Below are positions 35,701-45,700 of a DNA stretch of 64,000 bases, piece by piece. The stretch is from Actinokineospora auranticolor (lineage in GTDB: Bacteria; Actinomycetota; Actinomycetes; Mycobacteriales; Pseudonocardiaceae). Position 1 is the stretch's first letter; the number at the start of each line of letters is the position of its first letter. A program made the position numbers and the translations under genes. The stretch is from contig NZ_PTIX01000007.1 of the NCBI RefSeq assembly GCF_002934265.1, forward strand, positions 62,001 through 126,000. Direction: 5' to 3'. The notes under the pieces were generated by a model. The model was not told the origin of the DNA and searched no databases. It saw only the letters and a list, made by a program, of their open reading frames with translations.

Positions 35701-36525
35701 GTGGACGGACGATGGAGCCGACGCGGCTTCCTCATGGCGGGCGCCGCGGTGGCGCTCGCGGGCTGCGGCGCGCAGAAGCAGCAGGCGGCCTCGGCGCCGA
35801 CGACGACCACCACCAAGGCGACCACGCAGGCCGCCGTCGACGCGACGTCGGTCAGCAACCTGGTGTGGCGCTCGTCCATCGGTGACGTGAAGATGGTCGT
35901 GATGCGCCCCCGGGACGTCGCGGGCGCGCTGCCGGTCTGCCTGGCGCTGCACGCCGAGGGCGCCGACGCCACCCAGTTCGTCGGTCTCGACCTGCCGCCG
36001 CTGCTCACCGCCACGGTCCGCGCGGGCACCAAGCCGTTCGCCATCGTCGCGGTCGACGGCGGTGCCAAGACCTGGTTGGGCCCGGCGCAGAAGATGCTGG
36101 CCGAGGAGCTGCCGGACTGGCTGGCCCGCACCGAGCTGGCCGCGACCCCGTTCGCCGCGCTCGGCGTCGGCGGTGGCGCGGTCGGCGCGTTCGAGTACGC
36201 CCGCACCCCGGGCCTGTCGCTGCTGGCCGCCGTCAGCCCCGCGGTCTACGGCTCGTGGGACGACGCCCGCTCCTCCGGCATCTACGCCAACCAGCAGGAA
36301 TGGGAGCGCGCGGAGCCCACCCGCAACCTGACCGCGATCTCGTCGCTGCCGGTGTCGGTCTGGTGCGGCACCGAGGACCCGCAGTACGCCGCGGCCCGCG
36401 AGTTCGCCGACCGGGCCCGCGCCAACCCGGCCGCGTTCTCCGGTGGCGGGCACAACGCGGACTACTGGAAGCGGATCATGCCCGAGGTGCTGCGGTTCAT
36501 CGGCGAGTCCCTGGGCAAGCGCTGA
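35701..36525 (+). CDS. Tat-lipoprotein esterase paralogue lacking the nucleophile serine
   Basis: 274 aa from GTG 35701, preceded by GGGAG; ATG 35647 is an in-frame alternative. WSRRGFLMAGAAVALAGCG is a twin-arginine signal with a lipobox (LAGC). The domain parallels the upstream esterase: LALHAEGADATQFVGLD, VWCGTEDPQYAAA, GGHNADYWKRIMPEVLRFIGE. However, the elbow reads GVGGGAVG instead of GVSMGGYG, so the catalytic Ser is Gly157 while the Asp and His regions remain. It is probably a non-catalytic, binding or partner protein on the outer membrane face. Confidence 0.83.
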   Translation: MDGRWSRRGFLMAGAAVALAGCGAQKQQAASAPTTTTTKATTQAAVDATSVSNLVWRSSIGDVKMVVMRPRDVAGALPVCLALHAEGADATQFVGLDLPPLLTATVRAGTKPFAIVAVDGGAKTWLGPAQKMLAEELPDWLARTELAATPFAALGVGGGAVGAFEYARTPGLSLLAAVSPAVYGSWDDARSSGIYANQQEWERAEPTRNLTAISSLPVSVWCGTEDPQYAAAREFADRARANPAAFSGGGHNADYWKRIMPEVLRFIGESLGKR

Positions 36526-36570
36526 CCTGCCCGACTGGACAGCGCCCCCGCGCCCGGTGATTCTGGGGAC

Positions 36571-37545
36571 GTGGGCACAACCGATCTTTCCAACGCCGCG
36601 GACCTGCTGCGGGACGCACCCGATGTGACGCTCTTCGCGCACGTGAGCCCGGACGCCGACGCGCTGGGCAGCGCCTTGGCCTTGGCCTCGGTGCTGACGG
36701 CGCGCGGGGCGGCGGTCCGGGTGGCCTTCGGGTTCCCGGCGGACGTGCCGCGGTCGCTGCGCGGCCTCGACCGGGAGGGGCTGGTCGTCCCGGTCGCGGA
36801 GGTGCCCGCCGCGCCGCCGCTGGTGGTGGCGCTGGACTGCGCGAGCATCGAGCGCCTCGGCGCGCTGGCCGACCGGGTGCCCGCCACCGTCGCCGCCGGT
36901 GGGCGGGTGCTGGTGGTCGACCACCACGTGTCCAACACCCGCTTCGGCACCGACCACGTCATCGACGACACCGCCGTGGCGACCGCCGTGCTGGTGCTCG
37001 ACCTGCTCGACGAGCTCGGCGCCGAGCTGACCCCGCACATCGCGGAGTGCCTGTACGCGGGCCTGGTGTCCGACACCGGCTCGTTCCGCCGCGCCACCCC
37101 GGCCACGCACACCACCGCCGCGCGGCTCATCGCGGCGGGCGTCGACCCGAGCGCGGTGGCCCGCGAGCTGATGGACTCGCACCCGTTCGCCTGGTTGGGG
37201 CTCGTGTCGGGGTCGCTGTCCCGCGCGCAGCTGGTGCCGGACGCGGCCGACGGCCACGGCCTGGTGGTCACCGTGGTGTCGTTGACCGACCTGACCGGGC
37301 TCGACGCCGAGGACGCCGACAGCGTGGTGGACCTGCTGCGCACCGTCACCGAGGCCGGGGTGGCGGCCGTGGCCAAGGAGCTGGCGCCGAACCGGTGGTC
37401 GGTGTCCCTGCGGTCGGTCGGCGCCGTCGACGTGCGCGCGGTCGCGGCCTCGCTCGGCGGGGGCGGGCACCGCCTCGCCGCGGGCTTCCCGGCCGCCGGG
37501 TCGGCGGAGGACGTGCTGGTCACCATCAAGAACGCGTTCGCCTGA
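36571..37545 (+). CDS. DHH-family phosphoesterase (NrnA-like oligoribonuclease/pAp phosphatase)
   Basis: 324 aa from GTG 36571. VTLFAHVSPDADALGSALALA (DxD), VALDCAS, VVDHHVSN (DHH), GLVSDTGSFRR and the DHHA1 C-terminal glycine motif SLGGGGHRLAAGF are all present. Such enzymes degrade short RNAs or cyclic-di-AMP products, releasing mononucleotides (Rv2837c type). It keeps its usual place near rbfA; dinF, which normally follows, lies 11 kb away here. Confidence 0.93.
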   Translation: MGTTDLSNAADLLRDAPDVTLFAHVSPDADALGSALALASVLTARGAAVRVAFGFPADVPRSLRGLDREGLVVPVAEVPAAPPLVVALDCASIERLGALADRVPATVAAGGRVLVVDHHVSNTRFGTDHVIDDTAVATAVLVLDLLDELGAELTPHIAECLYAGLVSDTGSFRRATPATHTTAARLIAAGVDPSAVARELMDSHPFAWLGLVSGSLSRAQLVPDAADGHGLVVTVVSLTDLTGLDAEDADSVVDLLRTVTEAGVAAVAKELAPNRWSVSLRSVGAVDVRAVAASLGGGGHRLAAGFPAAGSAEDVLVTIKNAFA

Positions 37546-37830
37546 CCCGTCGTCCACTGTGGCCACGAATGGCCCGCGCGGTCGGTGGATAACCACATGG
37601 CGCGCGGTCGGGCGATTTCATGACGGCCGGGCAATGTCTCGGATTCGGCACGTGTGTCGGCGAATCGGTCTGTCATCTTATGGACTGATGGTATAAACCA
37701 TTCGTTAGCAGACCGAGCGCGGCCGCGGTGCCCGGGAGTGGTGATGGGTGCTCGTTATCGGGCGGCCGCGCGCACAGTTTGCGGTAACGGCGAGCGAGTT
37801 CGCCGTCGCCGCGCGCGATCAGGTGGTGAC

Positions 37831-39228
37831 ATGCGACTTATCCGGCTCTCGTCGCTGGCGGCGGCCGTCGCCCTGGTTCTCGCGGGGTGCGGTACCGGCG
37901 CGCCGTCGGGCGACAACGACCAGGTGTCGCCGCTGAAAGCGGAGGATTTCCTCGGCGCGCCGTGCGCCGACATCGGAGTGCGACCGGACGGCGACAAGGA
38001 GTTCACCTACTGGTCGATGTGGAACGCCGACGAACCGCAGGGCCGCGTGCTCAGCAAGGTGATCCGGTGTTTCACGGACAAGACCGGTGTGAAGGTGAAC
38101 GTGCAGTGGTTGGGCCGTGACCTGCTGCGCCAGAACGTGGTCCCGGCGCTGGCCACCGGTGCCGGACCGGACCTGTTCGACCAGGACGTCAGCCAGGTCA
38201 AGGGCCTGGTGGCCGACGCGGGCGGCACCCGCCCGGTCGACGACGTGCTCGACCTGGCCATCGGCGAGAACGAGCAGAAGGTGCGCGATGTGTTGCCCGC
38301 CGCGTACTTCGACATTCCACAGAACAAGGCGTCGGACGGCAAGATCTTCGAGATTCCCTATATGCTGCTGGGAAATTCCTGGTGGTACGACAAGAATCGG
38401 ATCACCGACTTCTCGGCGCCCACCTCCGATGACGAGCTGTTCGCGCTGTTCGACAAGGCGAAAGGCGACGGCCTGCCCGCCGTGGCGCAGGACAACGGCC
38501 TCGATTCGGTGAATGCCGCGGTCTTCGCGCAGGTCGCGCTGCGCTATGTCGGCGCGGGCAAGCTGTCCGAGGCGGCCCAGGACAAAACCGGCGACGCCTG
38601 GCGCAACAACGCGGGCCTGCAGCGCGCTGCGGACCTGGTGGAACGGTTCGCCAAGGGCAATTACCTGCTGGAGGGCTGGGAAAACGCCCCGTACCCGAAG
38701 ATGCGCGAGCGCTGGGCCGCGGGCGAGGCCGCGTACCTGTTCGGCACCAGCGAGATCCCCGCCGAGGCCCGCCAGCTGCTGTCCCAGCGCGGCGGCGACC
38801 AGACCGCGGACTTCGCCCCGTTCCGCTTCCCCCAGCCCAGCGGCGCGAGCCACGACGTGGTCGAGTACCTCCCCGTGGGCTTCGCCATCCCCGCCAAGGC
38901 CAAGCGCGTGGCGGCGGCCAAGGCGTTCATCGCCTACACCCTCAACCGCGACAACCTGACCGGCTTCCCCTCGGTCGCCGACAGCCTGGCGGTCCGCGCG
39001 GACCTGCCGGTCCCGGCCGTGCTGAGCCCCATCCGCACCGCCCTGTACGACACGAACGCCGAACACGCCCTCGTGCTGGACGGCACCAACGCCATCGCGG
39101 GCGGCCGCTGGATTTCTGAGGTCCTGAACCCGCTGCACGCGAGCCTGCTCAAGGGCAACATGACCGCGGCCCAGTTCACGGAAGCCATGGCGGCCAAACA
39201 GGCCGACTTCTGGCGCGGCAACCCCTGA
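37831..39228 (+). CDS. ABC-type sugar-binding lipoprotein (family 1), solitary
   Basis: 465 aa from ATG 37831. The signal peptide ends in the lipobox VLAGC (~residue 20). FTYWSMWNADEPQGRVLSKVIRCF, GAGPDLFDQD, EIPYMLLGNSWWYDKN, ERWAAGEAAYLFGTSEIPAEARQLL and EYLPVGFAIPAKAKRVAAAKAFIAYTL fit the extracellular solute-binding protein family 1 fold. It would bind an oligosaccharide or related ligand. No permease or ATPase gene is adjacent, so it works with a transporter elsewhere or as a sensor. A long perfect hairpin follows. Confidence 0.87.
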   Translation: MRLIRLSSLAAAVALVLAGCGTGAPSGDNDQVSPLKAEDFLGAPCADIGVRPDGDKEFTYWSMWNADEPQGRVLSKVIRCFTDKTGVKVNVQWLGRDLLRQNVVPALATGAGPDLFDQDVSQVKGLVADAGGTRPVDDVLDLAIGENEQKVRDVLPAAYFDIPQNKASDGKIFEIPYMLLGNSWWYDKNRITDFSAPTSDDELFALFDKAKGDGLPAVAQDNGLDSVNAAVFAQVALRYVGAGKLSEAAQDKTGDAWRNNAGLQRAADLVERFAKGNYLLEGWENAPYPKMRERWAAGEAAYLFGTSEIPAEARQLLSQRGGDQTADFAPFRFPQPSGASHDVVEYLPVGFAIPAKAKRVAAAKAFIAYTLNRDNLTGFPSVADSLAVRADLPVPAVLSPIRTALYDTNAEHALVLDGTNAIAGGRWISEVLNPLHASLLKGNMTAAQFTEAMAAKQADFWRGNP

Positions 39229-39232
39229 CAAC

Positions 39233-39281
39233 GCCGAAGGGCGGGTTGCCCGGTCCAGGACCGGGCAACCCGCCCTTCGGC
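39233..39281. terminator. Very long perfect inverted repeat (bidirectional terminator)
   Basis: Two 24-nt arms (starting GCCGAAGGGCGGG and ending CCCGCCCTTCGGC) around a single base form a perfect inverted repeat. It lies 4 nt after the stop of the solute-binding lipoprotein gene and 6 nt before the 3' end of the convergent immunity-type gene, so it can terminate both. Confidence 0.85.
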
Positions 39282-39287
39282 CTCGGG

Positions 39288-39731
39288 TCAACCGTTCACC
39301 GGTACGCCCCGGCTGTGTCGAACCCGTGGCGTCGAGCGGTCGACCTCCCACGCTGCCTCGATGAACTGCCTCGGCGGCGAGTAGTCGTGCTCGGCCACGT
39401 AGTGCGCTATGAGCGACGGCGCGGCGTACACGGTGCCGTCATGCCCCTTGAAGTGAATCTCCGCGTGTCCCAACAGGGTTGAGGCCCCGGAAATCTCGGG
39501 CACGTTCAGGGAGAGCTTGAACGCGCCGCAGAACCGGCATCGGTAGATCCCTCGGGTCACGTTGGCGATGTGGGTGTGTGACAGCCTGACGAGCATGTCG
39601 ACCACACCGTCCTCGACGGGACCCACGGCGTACGGCGCGTCTGGTTCGAGCCAACCGATGTTGACCGCCGCCCGCCAGGGTGGCCTCAGCTTGGAGTACT
39701 CGTAGGGGGTGAGATCCTCATACCTCGTCAC
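39288..39731 (-). CDS. Candidate immunity protein (DUF7919-like) next to the Rhs toxin
   Basis: 147 aa from GTG 39731. TRYEDLTPYEYSKLRPPWRAAVNIGWLEPD, YRCRFCGAF (Cys pair), GHAEIHFKGHDGTVYAAPSLIAHYVAEHDYSPPRQFIEAAW. I recall this pattern from a domain of unknown function often placed beside polymorphic toxins; the DUF number is from memory. It is intracellular, with no signal peptide. It starts 18 nt after the toxin stop, and its GC is visibly lower than its surroundings (one 60-nt line I counted has ~62%). The immunity role is inferred from position. Confidence 0.6.
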   Translation of the reverse strand: MTRYEDLTPYEYSKLRPPWRAAVNIGWLEPDAPYAVGPVEDGVVDMLVRLSHTHIANVTRGIYRCRFCGAFKLSLNVPEISGASTLLGHAEIHFKGHDGTVYAAPSLIAHYVAEHDYSPPRQFIEAAWEVDRSTPRVRHSRGVPVNG

Positions 39732-39749
39732 GGCGACATGGTCTCCTGT

Positions 39750-42700
39750 TCAGATCTCACGGCACGCTGCCCAGTGGCATATTCCCATATTGGGTCGTAG
39801 GAGTTCACTGAGCAGCGTCGGGCCGTCGACGGTGTACGAGCCGGACACGACCCAGAGTTCGTCAGGGCTGTCCAAGGTGTAGTTCGGGAGACGGTCGCCT
39901 GGACGGAAGGTCTCGGTGGGCTTGACGCGTGCGCCCATCTCCACCGGGATGATGTCGTCGTCATCGACGAAGCCCCCGTGCTTGGTGTACATGTGCAGCG
40001 TGGTCCCCTCCGGTACCACGGCTTCGCCGTTCTCTTCGTCGAAGTAGCCGTGTCCGGAGAACACCGTCTCGCCGTCGGAACGCCCTCCTGGGATGACGTT
40101 GTCGGCTTGTGAGTGTCCGGCGGAGCTGCGCACGCCGCGGACGCCCTTCGAGGCGCCCTGCATGATCTTCTTGCCCGCCCAGCCCGCGGCGCCGCCTACC
40201 GCCATGGGGCCGAAGAAGCCCGCGCAGCTCGCCCAGTCCCCGTCCTTGAAGCAGCTGACCAGGTCGTCCACGCCGGTGAAGGCGACCAGCATGTCGCGGA
40301 GCTGTTCGCGGACACTGCGGTCGGCGGGCGTGGGTGGCGGCTCGGGGTGCTTCGCGTTCCACGCGGCCTGCTGCTTGCGGTCCAACGGGTTGGGGCGGAA
40401 CGCGGGCTTGCTCGCGGGCTTCGCCGGGCTGCAGTCCGCCCAGCGGACGAAGGTGACGAAGTAGATGACGAACGGGACCAGGGACGAGGCGTTGTACGGA
40501 CCCTGTGCCGACCAGCGGTTGAGGAAGACGCCGCTGAGCTTGGAGATCTGGGCCGTGCGGTAGTTCTGGAACCCGTGCGCCTGCAGGTCGCCCACGATGC
40601 GCTGGGCCTCGTCGACGCCCTTCGCGCCGATTCCGATGACGATGGCCATCAGGCCGGTGGCGTCGGACTTGGAGACCGGGTTGTTGCTCGCGTACGAGTA
40701 CCCGCACAACTGGTCCGGGTCGTTCTCGTCCAGCACCGGGTCCACGCTGAGGAAGCGGCCCGTCACCGGGTCGTACTTGCGGGCGCCCATGTCGGTCAGG
40801 CCGGTGGTCTGGTCCACCGGTTGGTCCAGGAACCCGCGTTGGTTGGGCCAGGGGCCGTTCGTCACACCGCCGATGGGGTTGCCGTACGGGTCCATGGTGC
40901 GGCGGGTGACGGCGAAGCCGACCGAGTTGACCGCCACCGAGCTGGTGCCCTGGAGGTCGCCCACCAGGTAGACCGGGTTGCCCCCACCCACCCGTTGCGC
41001 GACCCGCGTGCCGTTGTGGGTGTAGTACCTCGTGCCCGTGACCACGCCGGTCGTGTTGTCGCGGGCCAACTCCTGGCCCGGCAGGAACAGCGTCGTCTCC
41101 GTCGCCGTGCGGCGCAGGAGTTGTGAGCCGTCCGCGTCGTAGGTGTACGAGGTCGACCCCGTCGGGGTGGTGACCTTGCTGAGCCGCGCCTCGTCGTCCC
41201 AGGTCAGGGTCTGGTCGCCGCGGGTGGTGGTGTTGCCCGCGGTGTCGTAGCCGAACGACTGGGTCGTCGTGCCCGACGGACCCGTGGTGGTCGTGCCGGA
41301 CAGCGCGTGGACCTTGCCCGCCTGGTAGGCGTAGTTCGTGGTGGTGTCACCGTTGCCACCCACACCGTGCTTGACCTGCTGCGCGCGCAGACCGATCGAG
41401 TCGAACGACCACGACAGCCAGTACGCGTCCGGCCCGCCGACCGTGCTCGACGACGGGGCCGCGGCGCACGCGTCGGTCGCGGTCCACGCCTTCTCCAGCC
41501 GGTTCAGGGCGTCGTAGCCGTAGCACTGGGTGCGGGTCGTCGCCCCCACCCCGTCGCCGCGCGTGTTGATCGACTTGGTGATGTTGCCGACCGCGTCGTA
41601 GGTGTAGCGGGTGTCGTCGACCGACTGCGCCGCCGCCGCTTGCACCGACAGGTTGATCCCGATCGGACGGCGGGTGTGCGCGTCGTAGTCGTAGCTGAGC
41701 CAGGCCTTGTTGTTCGACGGGCCGAGTGTGTACTGCAGCGCCTCGCCGTAGTCGGTGTACGTCGAGTCCAGGACGTAGGTGTTGTACCCGGCCGCGCTGG
41801 TCGGCTTGCCGAACCGGTCGTACCCGATGGAGATCGTCTCCCCGGGCAGGCCACCGCCGTTGGCGGGCGTGATCGAGCTGACCTGACCGGTGGTGGTGTA
41901 GGCGTAGTTGGTCGTATAGGTCCCGTTGAGCCCCGTGACGGCCGCCGGTACCTGCGTGACCTGCCGGTTCGGGTTGCCCGCCGTGTCGTACATGGTGACG
42001 GCGGTGATGAAGGTGCCGTCCGCGGTGTAGCGGGTCGCGGTGTACGGCTTGCCCGCGCCGTTCGTGGCGCCGTCGTAGGTGAAGGTGGCGAGCTTGTTGT
42101 TGGGGTTGGGCACGGTGCCCGAGTACGTGGCGGTCTTGCGGCCCAGGTCGTCGTACTCGTGCGCCAGGCTGCGGCCGCGCGCGTCGGTGGTCGTGGTGAC
42201 CAGGCCCGCGAGGTCGTAGGCCACGGTCGACGTGCCGCTGTCGGGGTCGGTCTGGCTCGTCTTGCGGCCGAGGAAGTCGAAGTCGTAGGACCAGGTGTTG
42301 CCCGCGTTGTCGGTGATCCGGTCCATGAGGCCGGTGGCGGTGTACCGGTAGGTCGTGGACTGCGCGGTCCCGCCGCTGACGACGTTGCCGTTGATCGTCG
42401 GCGGCGCGCTGTAGCGCAGTTGCTGGACCTTGCGGCCGCGGGTGTCGGTCACCGCCGTCTCGGTGGTGCCACCGGGCGGGGGCACCACCGTCGTGCGGTC
42501 GCCGCCGTAGACCGTGCGGGTCTCGGCGACCTTCGTCGTGCCCTGGTACGAGGTCTTCAGCGTTTCCCGGCCGAACCCGTCGTACGCGGTCGCCGTCCGG
42601 TCGTCCACTGTGGACGCGTCGACGGCCACGAACGTGGTGCTCGGCGCTCCGGCGGTCAGGTACCGCTTGTTCGCCCGCACCTCCCAGCCGTGCGAGTCGT

Positions 42701-45700
42701 AGAAGGCGTCGATGACCTGGCGCTTGTTCGACGCGGTCTCGGTCTGCGTCTGCCGCACCTTGCCGAAGGCGTCGTAGAGTTCGACGGCGACGATCTGGTT
42801 CAGCGCCGCGCCGGAGTCGACGAGTTTGCGGCTGGTGATCGCGGACGGGCCGTCGGTGCGTTGCAGGTAGGTGTACTCCATCGACGGCAGACCCGACCTC
42901 GGCCTGCCCGGCAGCCACCCCGACACCAGGCGGCCCAGCGCGTCGTAGGCCATCTCGGTGCGCCTGCCGCCGACGTCGGTGGTCAGGACCGCCTTGCCGC
43001 GCGCGGGTTCCACCTCGATCGTCGAGGTCTGGGACTTCGGGTTGGTGGTGACCGTTTTGGACAGCACCCCGCCTTCGGCCGGGGTGTACGCGATGCTCGT
43101 GACCTTGCCGCGCTGGTCGGTCTTGGTGAGCGTGCGACCGGACCCGTCGAACGTCGCGGAGCCGGTGCTGGTCCAGGTCAGCGTGCCGCTGTTGTTGGCT
43201 GTGGCGGTGATCGTCGTGGTGGGGTTGCCCGCGCCCGGGACCTGGCCGAGCGCGGCGCTGCCGTCGAAGAGGGTTCGGGCGCCGCTGACCACGGGAGCGG
43301 GAGCCGCGCCGTTGGTCGGGCACTCCTGCTGCGACACCAGGACCTCGCTGACCAGCGACCGGATCCAGGAGGTCGTGTTGTCGGCGTAGGTGTTCGTGGT
43401 GCACATCGACGGCAGCCCGTCGGCGGTCTCGGTGGTGGAGACCACGCGGCCCAGGGTGTCGTAGCGGTTGAGGGTGCCGCTGCTCCGGGTGCCACCCGCG
43501 GCGAGGTCGGTGATCGAGCGGCTGCGCTGGGTGCCGACCAGGGTCGCCTTGGCGGGGTCGAGACCCGCGCGGCCGCGGGTCGCGGTGGTGCCGATGACGA
43601 CGCCGTTGCTCAGCGCCGTGCTGACGCGGCTGCCGCCGTCGCCGTCGAAGGTCTGGATCTCGTGCGCGCTGCCCGCGAGCTGGTCCGTGTCGACGACCGA
43701 CTCGTTGAGGGAGTTGGTGAAGCTCGTCGACCGCCGGGCGTTGTTCGGCAGGATGTCCTGGTCCATGCCGGTGTAGTAGGTGGTGCGGGTCAGCGTTCGC
43801 TTGTCCGGTGGGGCGTTGGCCTCGACGACGTGCGTGTTGTCGCCGCTGCGCACCTCGACCGTGCGGTAGCCGCGGAACTGGCCGTATGTGCGGTATTCCG
43901 GCTTGACCAGCTCGTTGTCGTCGTAGTGCCAGGCCGCGCCGCCGAGGTAGGTGTAGTCGGTCTGTTGGTCCGGCGAGTACTGGTTGCGGTCCTGCGCCAG
44001 GACCTGGGTCACCACGTACTTGTGGAAGAAGTCCAGGGTCGGGTTCTGGTTGCCGGGCAGCGTCCGGTAGACCGGGAAGCACCGGCTGGTGTTGGCGGAC
44101 AGGTTCGTGGGAACCGTGGTGGCGGTGCAGTCCTTGTCGCTGTACTTGACCGTGATGATCAGGCCGGTGTCGCCCTGGATGTTGGTCAACCGCCAGTGCG
44201 CCAACCCGGACATGTTGCCGTAGCCCTGCACGCGGTTGTCGTACACCTGGCTGGTGAACCGCACCGCGGGCTGGGTGATCGTGCCGCCGACGTGCCCGGT
44301 GTGGGTCAACGAGTCCAGCCGCAGCTCCGAGTCGGCGACCGCGGGCAGGTCCTGTCCCAGTTGGACGCTGTCGACCGGGACCGGGCCCTGGCCGGTGTTG
44401 TAGTACGTCGTGATGGTCGTCAAACGCTTGCGGGACCAGAAGGTCGGCGCGTGGTTGGCGCAGGAGCCGCTCGCGCCGCAGTTCTGGTCGACCGGCGTGT
44501 CCGGCCACTTCAGCGCGTTGGCCACGGTGAACTGCGCCGGGTCGCAGGTGAACCCGCCCGCCGGGACGCAACGCTCAGCGGTGGTGAACACGACCTGGTT
44601 CGGGGTGGTCTGCGTGTAGATCGAACCGCCGATGAGCCGCAGGCCGTAGTCGATGCGCTTGAGCGTGCCGCCGCGGGTGTAGACCACGCCGGTGTTCTGG
44701 TTGTTCGCGCCGTAGTAGTTGGTCTCGGGGTCGTAGTAGTACGCCATGGCGTTGCCGCGCGGATCCACGACGTAGTCGAGGTTCCACCGCCACCCCATGT
44801 CACACCAGGACTGGGCGAAACCGGCGCTGTTGTAGCAGGGGTCGCCGTTGCGCGGGCTGTACACCCGCACCGGGTAGGCCGAGTTGGTCCTCTCCTGGTT
44901 GGTGTGTCCCGGACCCCGCGTGCGGCCGAAGAAGTACTGCGTGCCGTCGGTCGTGGTGATCTTCCAGAACTGACCGCGGTAGGTGCCGTTGTTGCCCGGC
45001 GCGGTGTCCTCGACGAGTTCGACGCGCGAGCCGTCGTCGCTCTGCGGGTGCCAGGCGCCCGTGGTGTCGTCGCGCACCAGCGACACCGTGCGGCCGTTGA
45101 GGCTCATGGTCATCAGGTGGCCCGACCAGCACAGGTCCCCGGTCTGCTGCGCGGCGGGCAGGGTCTTGTCGTCCGCGCAGGTGCGGTAGGTGCGCTCGAC
45201 GAAGCCCGGGTCGTAGTCCCAGCCCTGGCCGACCCACGATGACTGGCCGTTGGTGGTCGACGTCCGGCCGTCCACTGAGGACGAGTTGTACGACAGCGCG
45301 ACAGCGGGCGCGCCGCCCGCCGCGGGTGTCTGCACCGGCACCGGGTAGCTCCAGGTGAAGGCGCCGGAGTTGCCGTCGACCGACCAGCTGCCCGCCGGGG
45401 ACAGGGGAGTCGCGGCGAACGACCCGCTCGGCCCCTCGGCACCGGCCACCGCGGCCAGCACGACGGGTTCGGGTGCCTTGGCCGCCGCGCCCGCGGTGGG
45501 GAGCGCGACGTCCGCGGACAGCGTCTTCGCGTTGCTGTCGTTGCGGGAGGGGATGGGGGAGTGCGTGCGGCACGCGGGCGCTTCGGGGGTGGTCAGCGCG
45601 CAGGCGGGGAGTTGGACCATGCGGAGCCGCCCGGCGAAATCACCGCCGATCGCGTCACGGAAGCCCGAGTAGTCCAATCCGACCGAAACCGGCCCGGGGT

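Noticed and set aside
33702..36206. 834-codon minus-strand frame across rbfA, the gap and the esterases
   Set aside because: It is antisense to three plus-strand genes with clear motifs and shows no domain of its own.
41307..45242. 1311-codon open frame on the plus strand, antisense to the Rhs gene
   Set aside because: It has the Arg/Val/Gly/Asp-rich composition of an antisense shadow of GC-rich coding DNA, with no family motif. The minus-strand Rhs gene explains the region completely.
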